Shown: piece by piece, positions 21,717-34,707 of the stretch
Numbering within the stretch: position 1 is the first letter of the stretch
How the letters are laid out: every line of letters starts with the position of its first letter
From: Microbacterium pumilum
Lineage (GTDB): Bacteria > Actinomycetota > Actinomycetes > Actinomycetales > Microbacteriaceae
Reading direction: 5' to 3'
Assembly: GCF_039530225.1 (NCBI RefSeq)
Contig: NZ_BAAAOH010000001.1
Coordinates: 3,472,001 to 3,536,000, forward strand
DNA length: 64,000 nt
Translations under genes and position numbers: made by a program
Notes under the pieces: model-generated
The model's database searches: none
Seen by the model: only the letters and a program-made list of their open reading frames with translations
What the model was told of the DNA's origin: nothing

Positions 21717-23348
21717 GTGACCCACGCCGCTGAGCAGGAGGCTGCACCGCCCTCCGAACCGCTCTGGCCGGCGACGCGTCCGAGCCTCTACGACCGGTTC
21801 TCTGCACGTCTGCAGTCCGATCCTCGCGCGATGAGACTGTACTCGTGGCTCGGCCCGACCATCGTCGTGCTCGTCGCGGCGGTACTCCGGCTGTGGGACC
21901 TCGGCAACGCCCACGACCTGATGAACCAGTTCGACGAGACGTACTACGTGAAAGACGCATGGACGCTCTCGAGGCTCGGGTACGAGGGCTCCTGGAAGGC
22001 GGAGGGAGATGTCACGGCGAACGACCGCTTCCTGTCGGGCGACGTGAACAGCTTCTCGACCGATCCGTCTTTCGTCGTGCATCCGCCCCTCGGCAAGTGG
22101 CTCATCTCGCTCGGCATGATGGCGATCACGCCGACGAACGGCTGGGGATGGCGCATCACGACGGCGCTGCTGGGCACGGCGGCCGTGCTGGTGCTGATGC
22201 TCATCGCCAAGCGGATGACGCGCTCCACCACCTTCGCGGTCATCGTCGGCCTCCTCATGGCGATCGACGGACTGGCGATCTCGATGAGCCGCGTCGCCCT
22301 GCTCGACACTCCCCTGCTGTTCTTCGTGCTCCTCGCGTTCTGGTTCATCCTCAAGGATCGAGAACGCACCATGACCCGCATCGCCGAGACGGTCGCGGCG
22401 CGATACGAGGGCGACCAGGCGCCGCTGTGGGGCCCCATCCTGTGGAACCGCCCGTGGATCGTCGCCGCCGGCGCGGCCCTCGGCGCCGCATCCGCCGTCA
22501 AGTGGTCGGGGGTGTGGGTGCTCGCCGGACTCGGCGTCTACCTCGTCGTGACAGACGCTCTCGCCCGCCGCAGGGCAGGCGTGCTGGTCTGGACGACGGA
22601 TGCGCTGCGGCAGGCGGGTGCGACGTTCGTGCTGCTCGTGCCGGTCGCCTTCGTCGTGTACCTCGCCTCCTGGACCGGGTGGCTCGTGACCGACGGCGGC
22701 TACGACCGGCACGCTGCCGACGGGTCCCCGGCGACCGGTATCTGGTCGTGGGTGCCGCTGCCGCTGCAGAGCCTGTGGATCGACCACGTCACGATGTACA
22801 ACGCGGCTGCCGGGATCGTCAGCGATCACGTCTACAAGAGCCCGGCCTGGCAGTGGCCCCTGCTGCTGAGACCCACCGGGATGTACTACCACCACGACGC
22901 CCTGGGTCAGAACGGCTGCGAGAGCGTCAACGGCTGCTCGGCGGTCATCGCGAGCATGCCGAATCCGCTCATCTGGTACGCGGGCGTCGCGGCCGTTCTC
23001 TACCTGGCCTACCGATTCGTCATCGTCCGCGACTGGCGCTACGCGCTCGTGCTCACCGGCGTCGTGGTGACCTACGTGCCGTGGCTGTTCTTCCCCGAGC
23101 GCACCGTGTTCCAGTTCTACACGGTGCTCACGCTGCCCTTCATGCTGCTCGCTCTCACGTTCGCGCTGCGAGACATCGCGGGCCCACGGCACGCTGATCC
23201 GTACCGTCGGCTCACGGGACAGCGATTGGTGTGGGTCTTCCTCGTGGTCGCCATCGCGCTGTCGGTGTTCTGGTATCCGGTGATCTCGGCGATGGCGGTG
23301 CCTTACGACTTCTGGCACGCGCATATCTGGATGACGGGCTGGGCCTGA
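21717..23348 (+). CDS. pmt: dolichyl-phosphate-mannose-protein mannosyltransferase (GT39, PMT)
   Basis: A 543-residue polytopic GT-C glycosyltransferase that moves mannose from polyprenyl-phosphate-mannose to Ser/Thr of secreted proteins. The catalytic acidic pair sits in the first extracytoplasmic loop (FDETYYVKDAW, D73/E74). Further PMT features are VHPPLGKWLI, SMSRVALLDTPLLFF and the C-terminal PWLFFPERTVFQFYT. About eleven TM helices are apparent. Its adjacency to rsmI is conserved in actinobacteria. Start is GTG at 21717. Confidence 0.94.
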   Translation: MTHAAEQEAAPPSEPLWPATRPSLYDRFSARLQSDPRAMRLYSWLGPTIVVLVAAVLRLWDLGNAHDLMNQFDETYYVKDAWTLSRLGYEGSWKAEGDVTANDRFLSGDVNSFSTDPSFVVHPPLGKWLISLGMMAITPTNGWGWRITTALLGTAAVLVLMLIAKRMTRSTTFAVIVGLLMAIDGLAISMSRVALLDTPLLFFVLLAFWFILKDRERTMTRIAETVAARYEGDQAPLWGPILWNRPWIVAAGAALGAASAVKWSGVWVLAGLGVYLVVTDALARRRAGVLVWTTDALRQAGATFVLLVPVAFVVYLASWTGWLVTDGGYDRHAADGSPATGIWSWVPLPLQSLWIDHVTMYNAAAGIVSDHVYKSPAWQWPLLLRPTGMYYHHDALGQNGCESVNGCSAVIASMPNPLIWYAGVAAVLYLAYRFVIVRDWRYALVLTGVVVTYVPWLFFPERTVFQFYTVLTLPFMLLALTFALRDIAGPRHADPYRRLTGQRLVWVFLVVAIALSVFWYPVISAMAVPYDFWHAHIWMTGWA

Positions 23349-23352
23349 CAGA

Positions 23353-25191
23353 TCAGGGGATGAGGTCCTCGGGGTCGGTGACCGGCAGCCGGCAGGCGAA
23401 GTTCTGACAGTCGTAGGCCGTCGCCGCGCCGCCGCGCATCGACTTCTCGGCGAAGAGCGAGAAGCCGTCCGCCGTCCACGCCTTCGCCTGGCCCGCGTCG
23501 ACGACGGCGACGACGTCTGCCGGGATGCCGCGCGCGGCCACGGCGAGCGGATGCGAGGCATCGGCGGCGATCACGACGATCTGTCTCGGCGGCACCGACA
23601 GCAGCGCAGCGACGCGCAGCAAAGCACCATACGCGAGCGGCTGGGCGAGCGCCTCCGCCGAGTGCGCAGCGACGATCCGTTCAGCGAGGGCGCGATAGTC
23701 GTCCCCCGCGCCCAGCAGCCACAGCGCCGCAGCCGCATCGGCGAGCGCCGAGGCGCCTGAGGGCTCATCCCCGTCGGACGCGGCATCCGGCGCTGCCACC
23801 CCCTGTGCTGCCAGTACCGGATCCCCGCCGCCAGGAACGCCGAGCGCGGAGCCATCGGAACATGCGTCCACGAGCGCGCGGGCTCGCACGGCATAGAGCG
23901 GCTCCCCGGTCGCCACGGCGAGCGCGGTGAGCCCCGCCGCGAGCTGCCCGTAGTCGGCCAGCGTCGCTCGTGCTCGCGAGGGGATCTCGTCGAGCGACGC
24001 GCGCACGAGCCTGTCGTCGGCATCGGCGTTCGTCTCGAGCACCGCCTCTGCCGACCAGCGCGCCGCTTCGAGCAGGGTCGGATCGTCGAGCCGCGCGCCG
24101 GCGCGCGCGAGCGCGCCGATCGCCAGCCCGTTCCAGCCCGTGACCACCTTGCCGTCGACCGACGGCGGCTCGAGTTCGGCACGGGATGCGGCATCCCGTT
24201 GGTAATAGCCGCCCTCGCTGCGCGCGCCGTCGATCCAGGATTCGGAGTCCTGCGCCGCACCGAATCCCCCACCGGGTCGCTGGAGCACCTCGAGCAGAAA
24301 CCCTGCGACGTCGCGCGCCACGTCCGTCCGACCCGCATCCAGCGCCACGTCGAGAAGCTGTGCGTTGTCGGCCAGCATCCGCTCGTAATGCGGCACCGAC
24401 CAGTCGCGCCGCGTCGCATAACGGAAGAAGCCGCCCTCGACGGGATCGCGGAGCGCCGAGGCTGCCATCGCCGCGAGTGCGCGATCGGCGACGGCGGATG
24501 CCTCGGCCGACACCTCCCGGATCGCCCGGGCCTGAAGAAACCGCAGCGCTGTGGCGACGGGGAACTTCGGCGCTGCCGGATCCGGCCCGCCGAAGCCGCC
24601 GAACTCGCGATCCTCTCGTGCGGCGACGGCAGCCGCGGCGAGGGCGAGCTCGTCGATCTTCGGCGCGGTGGCGCCCGCGTCGAGTGCCGCTCCGGCCTCG
24701 GCGAGTGCCGAGACGATGGCGTCCGCGGTGCCGTCGATCTCGTCGCGTCTCTCGGTCCACGCCTCGCGGACGGCGGCGAGCACCTGCCGGAAGGCGGGAA
24801 GGCCCGACCGAGGCTCGGGCGGGAAGTAGGTGCCCGCGAAGAACGGTCGCCCCTCCGGCGTGACGAACACCGTCAGCGGCCAGCCGAGGTGCGGTGTGAA
24901 CGCGGCCGCCGCTGCCATGTACGCCGAATCGACTTCGGGATGCTCTTCGCGATCGACCTTGATGGCGACGAACCCGGCATCGAGATCGGCCGCGGTCGCG
25001 GCATCCTGGAACGACTCGCGCGCCATCACGTGACACCAGTGGCACGTGGAGTAGCCGATGGAGACCATCACCGGCACATCTCGCTCCCCGGCGCGCGCAA
25101 ACGCGTCTGCGCCCCACGCCCACCAGTCGACGGGATTGTCCTGATGCTGCCGCAGATAGGGACTCGTCGCAGCCGCCAGCCGATTCGTCAC
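23353..25191 (-). CDS. YyaL/DUF255 family thioredoxin-fold protein
   Basis: A 612-residue homologue of YyaL/spermatogenesis-associated protein 20. The N-terminal thioredoxin-like domain (about 1-160) starts [25 protein letters not shown] and has the CHWC pair in [15 protein letters not shown]. The remainder is a six-hairpin (alpha/alpha) barrel resembling N-acylglucosamine 2-epimerases ([31 protein letters not shown]). The family is widespread but its reaction is not established; a disulfide or sugar-linked role is only suggested by the folds. It ends 4 bp from the convergent pmt stop. Confidence 0.88.
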   Translation of the reverse strand: MTNRLAAATSPYLRQHQDNPVDWWAWGADAFARAGERDVPVMVSIGYSTCHWCHVMARESFQDAATAADLDAGFVAIKVDREEHPEVDSAYMAAAAAFTPHLGWPLTVFVTPEGRPFFAGTYFPPEPRSGLPAFRQVLAAVREAWTERRDEIDGTADAIVSALAEAGAALDAGATAPKIDELALAAAAVAAREDREFGGFGGPDPAAPKFPVATALRFLQARAIREVSAEASAVADRALAAMAASALRDPVEGGFFRYATRRDWSVPHYERMLADNAQLLDVALDAGRTDVARDVAGFLLEVLQRPGGGFGAAQDSESWIDGARSEGGYYQRDAASRAELEPPSVDGKVVTGWNGLAIGALARAGARLDDPTLLEAARWSAEAVLETNADADDRLVRASLDEIPSRARATLADYGQLAAGLTALAVATGEPLYAVRARALVDACSDGSALGVPGGGDPVLAAQGVAAPDAASDGDEPSGASALADAAAALWLLGAGDDYRALAERIVAAHSAEALAQPLAYGALLRVAALLSVPPRQIVVIAADASHPLAVAARGIPADVVAVVDAGQAKAWTADGFSLFAEKSMRGGAATAYDCQNFACRLPVTDPEDLIP

Positions 25192-25288
25192 GACATCCTC
25201 TTTTCATCCCGCTGGGGTGACGCGGACCACCGGCGCAGCTTGCTTTGATGTTCGCGCCCCAGGTCGTAAACCGAGTATGGAGGCTTCG

Positions 25289-26745
25289 ATGGCTGATTCG
25301 ACTGCACCGGCGACATCCGATACACCGGCTCCGTTCTCGTCGGTCGCCGACGTGCTGGTGGTCTTCGGGATCACCGGCGACCTCGCCAGGGTGATGACGT
25401 TCCGCTCGCTGTACCGGCTGGAACGGCGAGGGATGCTCGACGTGCCGATCGTGGGCGTGTCCGTCGACGACTGGACGCTGGATCATCTGGTGCAGCGGGC
25501 ACGGGACTCGATCGTCGCCACCGGCGAACCATTCGATGAGGACGTCTTCCCCCGGTTCGCCGCGCGACTCTCCTACGTGCAGGGCGATTTCGGCGATGCG
25601 GCGACCTACCAGCGTGTGGGCGACGCGATCAGCTTCGCGCAGCATCCGGTGTTCTACCTGGAGATTCCGCCGTTCCTCTTCGGCCGAGTCGTCAAGGGCC
25701 TGGCAGAAGCCGGATTGACCACCGATGCACGGGTCGTCGTCGAAAAGCCGTTCGGCCACGATGTCGAATCCGCGAAGGCTCTCGCGGCCGAGCTGCACGA
25801 GTCGGTCGATGAGGCGCAGCTGTACCGGATCGACCACTACATGGGGAAGATGGGCTACGAGGAGATCCTCTACCTGCGGTTCGCCAACACGATCCTCGAG
25901 CCGCTCTGGAGCAGCGCCCACGTGGAGTGCGTGCAGGTCACCATGGCCGAGGCTTTCGGGGTCGAGGATCGCGGTCATTTCTACGACCCGGTGGGGGCGC
26001 TCCGCGACGTGGTGGTGAACCATCTCATGCAGGTGGTGGCGGCCACCGCGATGGAGCCGCCTTCAGCGACGGGCTCCGAGGCGCTGCACGACGCGGCGGT
26101 CGAGCTGTTTCGTGCCGTCAAGGCTGCCGATCCTGCGCATTACGTCCGTGGCCAGCACGACGGCTACCTCGACGTCACGGGCGTTGACCCCGACTCCACC
26201 ACCGAGACCTATGCCGCGCTGCGGCTCGAGATCGACAACGCGCGCTGGGCGGGCGTGCCGTTCTACATCAGGACGGGCAAGCTGCTGGCCGTCACGCAGA
26301 CCGAAGTGCGAGTCGTCTTCAAGGAACCGCCGCTGCTGCACCTCGGGCTCGGCGCCGGTGAGAACCGGCAGCCGGCGCGCGACGAGTTCGTGATCAAGCT
26401 CGACCCCGCGACCGGCGCTCGCCTGATCGTCGACGCCCACCGCGCCGATCAGGAAGGCCCGGGCGCGATCACGCTCGATGCCGAATTCGCCGACGAGGGC
26501 GGCGAGGGCCCCACGCCGTACGAGGTGCTGCTGCACGCGGCGCTCGTCGGGGACTCCGGCCGCTTCAAGCGGCAGGACGTCGTGAACGAGAACTGGCGGA
26601 TCATGCAGCCGCTGATCGACAGCCCCCCGCCGGTGCACCCTTATGCACCCGGTTCGTGGGGTCCCGACGCCGGAACGACGCTGGTCGCGGACCACGGCGG
26701 ATGGCAGGGCCCGTGGATCGTGGCGCCCGTTGCGGAGGCGACGAC

Positions 26746-26749
<4 letters not shown>
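25289..26749 (+). CDS. glucose-6-phosphate dehydrogenase-like protein
   Basis: A 486-residue member of the Zwf family, which oxidises glucose 6-phosphate with NADP+. The substrate motif RIDHYMGK is at about 180, followed by ILEPLWSSAHVECVQVTMAE, GVEDRGHFYDPVGALRDVVVNHLMQ and FYIRTGKLL. The nucleotide loop reads FGITGDLARVMTF, whereas classical Zwf has GASGDLA with RKL next, so this is a divergent paralog type. Its ATG is overlapped by the next gene (ATGA). The start at 25289 is chosen for the GGAGG five bases upstream. Pairing with a GH15 enzyme suggests it handles glucose from trehalose or a related glucoside, which is inference. Confidence 0.82.
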
Positions 26750-28608
<1,859 letters not shown>

Positions 28609-28620
28609 CCCTTTGGCAGT

Positions 28621-29512
<892 letters not shown>

Positions 29513-29520
29513 CGAACGCT

Positions 29521-32500
29521 ATGCCTGCGCCCGAACCCGTCATCGTCTATCCGCCGGAGCTGCCCGTCAGCGCAGCGCGCGACGAGATCGCGCACGCCAT
29601 CCGCGACAACCAGGTCGTCATCGTGGCCGGAGCGACCGGGTCGGGCAAGACTACGCAGCTGCCGAAGATCTGCCTCGAACTCGGCCGCACCCGCATCGCC
29701 CACACCCAGCCGCGCCGGATCGCCGCGCGTACCATCGCCGAGCGCATCGCCGAAGAGATGCAGGTGCCACTCGGGTCGACCGTCGGATACAAGGTGCGCT
29801 TCACCGACAAGGTGTCGGAAGACACGCGTGTCGCGCTCATGACGGACGGTATCCTGCTCAACGAGATCCACCGCGACCGCCTTCTGCGTCGCTATGACAC
29901 GATCATCGTGGACGAGGCGCACGAGCGGTCACTGAACGTGGACTTCTTGATCGGGTACCTCCGCCGCATCCTGCCGAAACGGCCTGATCTCAGGGTGATC
30001 GTCACGAGCGCGACGATCGATCCCGAGAGCTTCGCGAAGCACTTCTCGGATGCCGCAGGTGGACCTGCGCCGATCATCGAGGTCTCCGGACGCACGTACC
30101 CGGTGGAGATCCGCTACCGCCCCCCGACGGAGTCCTCGACCACCCCCGCCGACGGCGACGACGTGGACGGGATCGTCGCGGCCCTCCGCGAGCTCGACCG
30201 CGAGCCGGCGGGCGACGTGCTGGTCTTCCTCCCGGGCGAAGCCGAGATCCGGGATGCGGCAGATGCCGTTCGGGGAATGTACGCGAAGGATGCAGCCCCT
30301 ACCGAGGTCCTCCCGCTGTACGGCCGGCTGAGCTCGGCCGAGCAGCACCGTGTCTTCGAACGGTCGAGCATCCCCGGCGTACGCCGGCGCGTCATCCTCG
30401 CCACCAACGTCGCGGAGACGAGCCTGACCGTTCCCGGCATCCGTTACGTGGTCGACACCGGCAGCGCGCGCATCTCGCGCTACAGCAACCGGACGAAGAT
30501 CCAGCAGCTGCCCATCGAGGCGATCTCGCAAGCATCGGCGCAGCAGCGCTCAGGTCGCGCCGGACGAACCGCGCCGGGGATAGCGATCCGCCTGTACGCG
30601 GAAGAAGACTTCGCGACCCGCGACGAGTTCACCGAGCCCGAGATCCTTCGCACCAGCCTGGCTTCGGTCATCCTGCAGATGCTCTCGCTCGGCTTCGGCG
30701 ACATCTCGGCGTTTCCGTTCCTCACTCCCCCCGATTCACGAGGGGTGAAGGCGGCGCTCGAGCTGCTCGTCGAACTGGGCGCAGTGCGCCTTTCGACAGG
30801 CTCAGCGACCGGAGGTCGGTCGGTGAGCGCCCTTCGACGGGCGCAGGAACCGCGATCTGACGAGACGAAACGCGACACCGACTCGACCTCGACCTCGACC
30901 TCGCTGACGGATCTGGGTCGTGAGATCGCGCGTCTGCCGATCGACCCGCGCTTCGCCCGGATCCTCATCGAGGCGAAGCGGGTCGGCGTTCTGCCCGATG
31001 TGCTCGCGATCGTGGCCGGCCTGTCCATCCAGGACGTCCGCGAGCGCCCCGAGGAACGCCGCGAAGAGGCCGACCGCATGCACGCCCGCTTCACGGATCC
31101 GACAAGCGACTTCCTCAGCCTGCTCAACCTGTGGAACCACCTGCAAGAGCAGCAGGCCGCGCTCGGCTCGAGTGCCTTCCGACGACTGTGCCGTGCCGAG
31201 CACCTCAACTACGTGCGGGTGAGGGAATGGGCCGATGTCCACCGGCAGCTGGGCGCGCTCGTCGGAGCGCCGCGACGCACTGCGGAACGGATTCCTTCCG
31301 CCGCGGCGCCGGGCGACGCGGCCGACCAGATCCACCGCGCCATTCTGTCCGGCCTGCTGTCGCACATCGGCATCCTCGATGAACGAACCGCGCCGCAGCA
31401 CAAGCGCCAGGGGGCGGGCGGTGACGCGAAACGCCGCCCCGACCCCCGCGGCAACGACTACATGGGAGCACGCGGCACGCGATTCGCGATCTTCCCTGGC
31501 TCGGGGCTGCGCAAGAAGCGCCCATCGGCGGTCATGGCCGCAGAACTGGTCGAGACCTCGAGGCTGTTCGCCCGGACCGTCGCCTCGATCGACCCGGCGT
31601 GGGCCGAGGATCTCGCGGGCGATCTCGCGAAGCGCCAGCTGAGCGAGCCGCACTGGTCCAAGGCGGCGGGGGCCGCATCCGCCTACCAGAAGGTGACCCT
31701 GTTCGGCGTCGAGATCATCCCGCGCCGGCGCGTGCAGCTGGCCCGCTTCGACCGACCGTTCGCACGTGAGCTGTTCGTGCGACACGCTCTCGTGGAGGGC
31801 GACTGGGATGTGACGCACCTCGACAAGCGCCTCACCGCGTTCGAGCGACGCAATCTCGAGCTGCGTCGCCGACTCGAGAAGATCGAGGAGCGCGAGCGTC
31901 GCCGCGACATCCTTGTCGGCGATGAGGCCGTCTTCCGGTTCTACGACGCTCGCATCCCGCGCGACGTCTTCGACGCGCGCTCGTTCGAGACATGGTGGCA
32001 GGATGCGGCCACCCGCACGCCGCGGCTGCTCGACATGACCGAAGCCGACCTGGTCGACGAGGCGTCGCGCGGTGACGAACGGGACTTCCCGGCGCGTTGG
32101 CATCAGTCCGATCAGGTGCTCTCCCTCGCCTATCGTTTCGAGCCCGGTGCATCCGACGACGGGGTGACGGCGATCGTGCCGCTCGCGCTGCTCGCGCAGC
32201 TGCGCCCGGAGGGATTCGACTGGCAGGTGCCGGGGATGCGCGACGAACTCATCGCGGCGCTGCTGCGGTCGCTCCCCAAGCCGATTCGCCGCAACGTCGT
32301 GCCCGCGGCGGACTGGGCGGCGAAGTTCTCCGACGAGCTCGCCGGCCAAGGCCCCGAATCGCACGACGGGGTGCCGCCGACGCGACTTCTGGACGCGCTC
32401 GCGACTCGCATCCAGCGCGTCGCGAATCAACCGGTGACCGCCGCCGACTTCGACCTCGAGCGGGTGCCGGGCCATCTGCGCATCTCGTTCCGGGCGGTCG

Positions 32501-33654
32501 ACGAGCGCGGCCGGCCGGTGGGAACGGATCGCGATCTCGGCGCCCTGCAGAGCCGGCTCGCCGGGCGCGCCCGCGACTCAGTCGCAAAGTCGCTCGCGAG
32601 AGCGGACTCGCCCCCATCCCCCGAGTCCCCTCGGTCCTTGAGCAAGCAAAGCGAGACGAAACGTCCCACACCGCGCGCACATGCGGATTCCGGGTTCGCG
32701 GAACGCTCGGGCCTCACCGAGTGGTCGTTCGGCGAACTGCCCGAGGTCGTCGACACGCGCGTCGCCGGTGGAGTCGTGCGCGGCTACCCGGCACTCGTCG
32801 ACGAGGGCGCGACGGTCGCGCTGCGGATCGAGTCCACGCCCGAAGCGGCGGCATCCGCCACGAAGGCGGGCGCGCGGCGGCTCCTGCTCCTCTCGGTCCC
32901 CTCGCCGTCGGCCTATGTGCTCGACCACCTCACCGCGAACGAGAAGCTCGCGCTCGCGGCATCCCCCTATCCGTCCGCGAAGGCCCTCGTCGAGGACTGC
33001 CGCGTGGCGGTGGCGGATGCCGTCATCGCGCGCACTGGGCTGAACGGGGCTCCGCCCCAAACCCCCGGCTCGCTGACGCACGCCCTCAATGGGGCTCCGC
33101 CCCAAACCCCCCGCTCGCTGACGCACGCCCCGGGCGGCGTCATCCGCACCCGTGCTGCATTCGATGCCGCCCGCGACGCGCTGTCGGCGGTTGTCGTCGA
33201 CGAGCTCTTCCAGGCGGTGTCGCTGACCGCGCGCATCCTCACCGCCGCGCGCGAAGTGGATCGCGCCCTTCGCGCGCAGAACTCGCTCACGCTGCTCGGC
33301 GCGCTGAACGACGTGAAGGGCCAGGTCGCCGGCCTGGTCTTCTCAGGATTCGTGTCGCGGACCGGGATCGCGCGGTTGCCGCACCTGCACCGCTACCTGC
33401 AGGGCGCTCTGGAACGGGTGCGCGTGCTCGGCGACAACGCCGGCCGTGACCGGCAGCGGATGTCGGAGTTCGAGCGAGTCGCGACGCTGTACACCGAGGC
33501 GGGCGGCACCGTGCCGCTGCCCGAGGACGCGTCGCCCGCGCTGGCACACGCACGGTGGCTGCTCGAGGAGTACCGCGTGAGCCTGTTCGCGCAGCAGCTC
33601 GGCACGGCCGAGCCGGTGTCTCCGCAGCGGATCCAGAAGGCGTTGCGGGAATAG
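29521..33654 (+). CDS. hrpA: ATP-dependent RNA helicase HrpA (DEAH box)
   Basis: A 1377-residue DEAH-box helicase. Walker A is GATGSGKTTQLPK near 39, the DEAH box is at 131-134, SAT follows in VTSATIDPESF, motif V is ATNVAETSLTVPGI and motif VI is QRSGRAGRT. The long HrpA-specific C-terminal half (DUF3418-like, from LPEVVDTRVAGG) is present. HrpA-type helicases rescue stalled or collided ribosomes in E. coli. The chain is interrupted by three in-frame insertions of repeat-derived sequence, at about residues 424-461, 1031-1061 and 1174-1203, all between conserved blocks. The frame stays open throughout, so the gene is probably functional. Start at ATG 29521. Confidence 0.93.
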   Translation: MPAPEPVIVYPPELPVSAARDEIAHAIRDNQVVIVAGATGSGKTTQLPKICLELGRTRIAHTQPRRIAARTIAERIAEEMQVPLGSTVGYKVRFTDKVSEDTRVALMTDGILLNEIHRDRLLRRYDTIIVDEAHERSLNVDFLIGYLRRILPKRPDLRVIVTSATIDPESFAKHFSDAAGGPAPIIEVSGRTYPVEIRYRPPTESSTTPADGDDVDGIVAALRELDREPAGDVLVFLPGEAEIRDAADAVRGMYAKDAAPTEVLPLYGRLSSAEQHRVFERSSIPGVRRRVILATNVAETSLTVPGIRYVVDTGSARISRYSNRTKIQQLPIEAISQASAQQRSGRAGRTAPGIAIRLYAEEDFATRDEFTEPEILRTSLASVILQMLSLGFGDISAFPFLTPPDSRGVKAALELLVELGAVRLSTGSATGGRSVSALRRAQEPRSDETKRDTDSTSTSTSLTDLGREIARLPIDPRFARILIEAKRVGVLPDVLAIVAGLSIQDVRERPEERREEADRMHARFTDPTSDFLSLLNLWNHLQEQQAALGSSAFRRLCRAEHLNYVRVREWADVHRQLGALVGAPRRTAERIPSAAAPGDAADQIHRAILSGLLSHIGILDERTAPQHKRQGAGGDAKRRPDPRGNDYMGARGTRFAIFPGSGLRKKRPSAVMAAELVETSRLFARTVASIDPAWAEDLAGDLAKRQLSEPHWSKAAGAASAYQKVTLFGVEIIPRRRVQLARFDRPFARELFVRHALVEGDWDVTHLDKRLTAFERRNLELRRRLEKIEERERRRDILVGDEAVFRFYDARIPRDVFDARSFETWWQDAATRTPRLLDMTEADLVDEASRGDERDFPARWHQSDQVLSLAYRFEPGASDDGVTAIVPLALLAQLRPEGFDWQVPGMRDELIAALLRSLPKPIRRNVVPAADWAAKFSDELAGQGPESHDGVPPTRLLDALATRIQRVANQPVTAADFDLERVPGHLRISFRAVDERGRPVGTDRDLGALQSRLAGRARDSVAKSLARADSPPSPESPRSLSKQSETKRPTPRAHADSGFAERSGLTEWSFGELPEVVDTRVAGGVVRGYPALVDEGATVALRIESTPEAAASATKAGARRLLLLSVPSPSAYVLDHLTANEKLALAASPYPSAKALVEDCRVAVADAVIARTGLNGAPPQTPGSLTHALNGAPPQTPRSLTHAPGGVIRTRAAFDAARDALSAVVVDELFQAVSLTARILTAAREVDRALRAQNSLTLLGALNDVKGQVAGLVFSGFVSRTGIARLPHLHRYLQGALERVRVLGDNAGRDRQRMSEFERVATLYTEAGGTVPLPEDASPALAHARWLLEEYRVSLFAQQLGTAEPVSPQRIQKALRE
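30789..30873 (+). repeat. palindromic-element insertion 1 in hrpA
   Basis: This 85-bp segment begins with a CTTTCGACAGGCTCAGCGACC unit of the CCTTCGACAAGCTCAGG repeat type and ends with TGACGAGACGAAACGC, the tail of the free-standing element at 20816-20854. It encodes a low-complexity peptide (LSTGSATGG...SDETKR) and is followed by a short (ACCTCG)n tract encoding STSTSTS. Conserved HrpA sequence resumes at LTDLGREIARLPIDPRF. Confidence 0.8.
32632..32663 (+). repeat. palindromic-element insertion 2 in hrpA
   Basis: A 32-bp shortened copy of the right arm of the element at 20816-20854: CGGTC-TTGAGC at the start and GCGAGACGAAACG at the end. It is read in the same frame as insertion 1, giving RSLSKQSETKR. 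It lies in a proline/serine-rich spacer (about residues 1031-1061) just before the conserved SGLTEWSF block. Confidence 0.78.
33040..33129 (+). repeat. two tandem 45-bp copies in hrpA (insertion 3)
   Basis: Copies at 33040-33084 and 33085-33129 differ at three positions. Each carries the palindrome GGGGCTCCGCCCC and encodes LNGAPPQTP(G/R)SLTHA. They sit between the conserved VADAVIART and GGVIRTRAAFDAARD segments. The unit length keeps the frame, so copy number could vary without breaking the gene. Confidence 0.88.
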
Positions 33655-33683
33655 CCGCATCCAGCCGCTGTGTTGGCCCTGCC

Positions 33684-34625
33684 ATGGCGAGCGCAATCGT
33701 GTACACCGAGTTCGGCGGACCCGAGGTCCTGCATCCCATCGAGATCCCCGACCCGATCCCTGGCGAGGGCGAGGTTGCGATCCACGTCGAGGCGGCAGGG
33801 GTGAATCCGATCGAGTGGAAGATCCGTGCGGGCTTCCGACCGTCCGACCCGATCGCCGAGCCGCGCCGTATCGGCGGTGACGGCGCCGGCGTCATCACGG
33901 CCGTCGGCGAAGGCGTGGACGGCTTCCGCCCTGGCCAGACCGTCGTCTTCTTCGGGGCCTCTGGTGCCTACGCATCCGACGTCGTCGTCGCGGCGTCCCG
34001 CGTCACTCCTCGGCCCCCGCAAGTGAGTGCCGCCGAGGGTGCCGCGCTCGGCATCCCCGCCGGGACCGCCTACCAGACTCTGCGCTCGCTCGGCGTCGGC
34101 ACAGGCGACACCCTGCTGGTGCACGCCGGCTCGGGCACCGTCGGCCAGACCGTCATCCAGTACGCCGTGCTGTGGGGTGCCACCGTCATCGCGACATCGT
34201 CCGAGTTGCGGTTCGATCGCATCCGCCAGCTGGGCGCGACCCCGGTCGCGTACGGCGAGGGTCTGGCGGACCGGGTGCGCGAGGCGGCGCCGCAGGGCAT
34301 CAGCGTCTCGATCGATCTGGCGGGCACCGACGAGGCGCTGCAGACGTCGCTCGACCTCGTGGCCGATCGCGATCGCATCGCGACGCTCGTGCGAGGGCGG
34401 GATGCCGCATCCCTCGGCATTCGCGCATTCTCAGGCGGATCGCCCGTCCCCCTCACCGCACAGCAGCTCGCATGGCGCGCCGAGGCGGTGCCGGTGACCC
34501 TCGCCCTGATGGCGGCGGGGCGGTTCTCGGTCGAACTGGGCCCGTCCTTCCCCCTCGCGGATGCCGCAGAGGCCCATCGAGTGGGGCAGGCCGGCGCCGC
34601 CGGCAAGATCGCCCTCATTCCGTAG
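33684..34625 (+). CDS. NADPH:quinone reductase-like, zinc-independent MDR protein
   Basis: A 313-residue medium-chain dehydrogenase/reductase. The N-terminal GroES-like domain (VYTEFGGPEVL, VEAAGVNPIEWKIRAG, GGDGAGVITAVGEGV) precedes a Rossmann domain with LLVHAGSGTVGQTVIQYA. No structural-zinc cysteine cluster or catalytic Cys/His set is present, which fits quinone oxidoreductases of the Qor type. It starts 29 bp after hrpA and has the same orientation, so it may be read from the hrpA transcript. The electron acceptor is unknown. Confidence 0.88.
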   Translation: MASAIVYTEFGGPEVLHPIEIPDPIPGEGEVAIHVEAAGVNPIEWKIRAGFRPSDPIAEPRRIGGDGAGVITAVGEGVDGFRPGQTVVFFGASGAYASDVVVAASRVTPRPPQVSAAEGAALGIPAGTAYQTLRSLGVGTGDTLLVHAGSGTVGQTVIQYAVLWGATVIATSSELRFDRIRQLGATPVAYGEGLADRVREAAPQGISVSIDLAGTDEALQTSLDLVADRDRIATLVRGRDAASLGIRAFSGGSPVPLTAQQLAWRAEAVPVTLALMAAGRFSVELGPSFPLADAAEAHRVGQAGAAGKIALIP

Positions 34626-34707
34626 CGGTTCGCCCGTCACGCTCGCCATTCGCAACAGTTCGACATACGGCTCGGTGGGCCGACCCGTTGGCCGCGACAA
34701 TGGATGG

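Noticed and set aside
21690..23561. 623-residue minus-strand frame over pmt
   Set aside because: pmt has all PMT motifs on the plus strand; the antisense frame has no recognisable motif.
30781..30903. Frameshift or pseudogene explanation for the odd hrpA segments
   Set aside because: The frame is open on both sides with conserved helicase motifs continuing, and the segment lengths are multiples of three.
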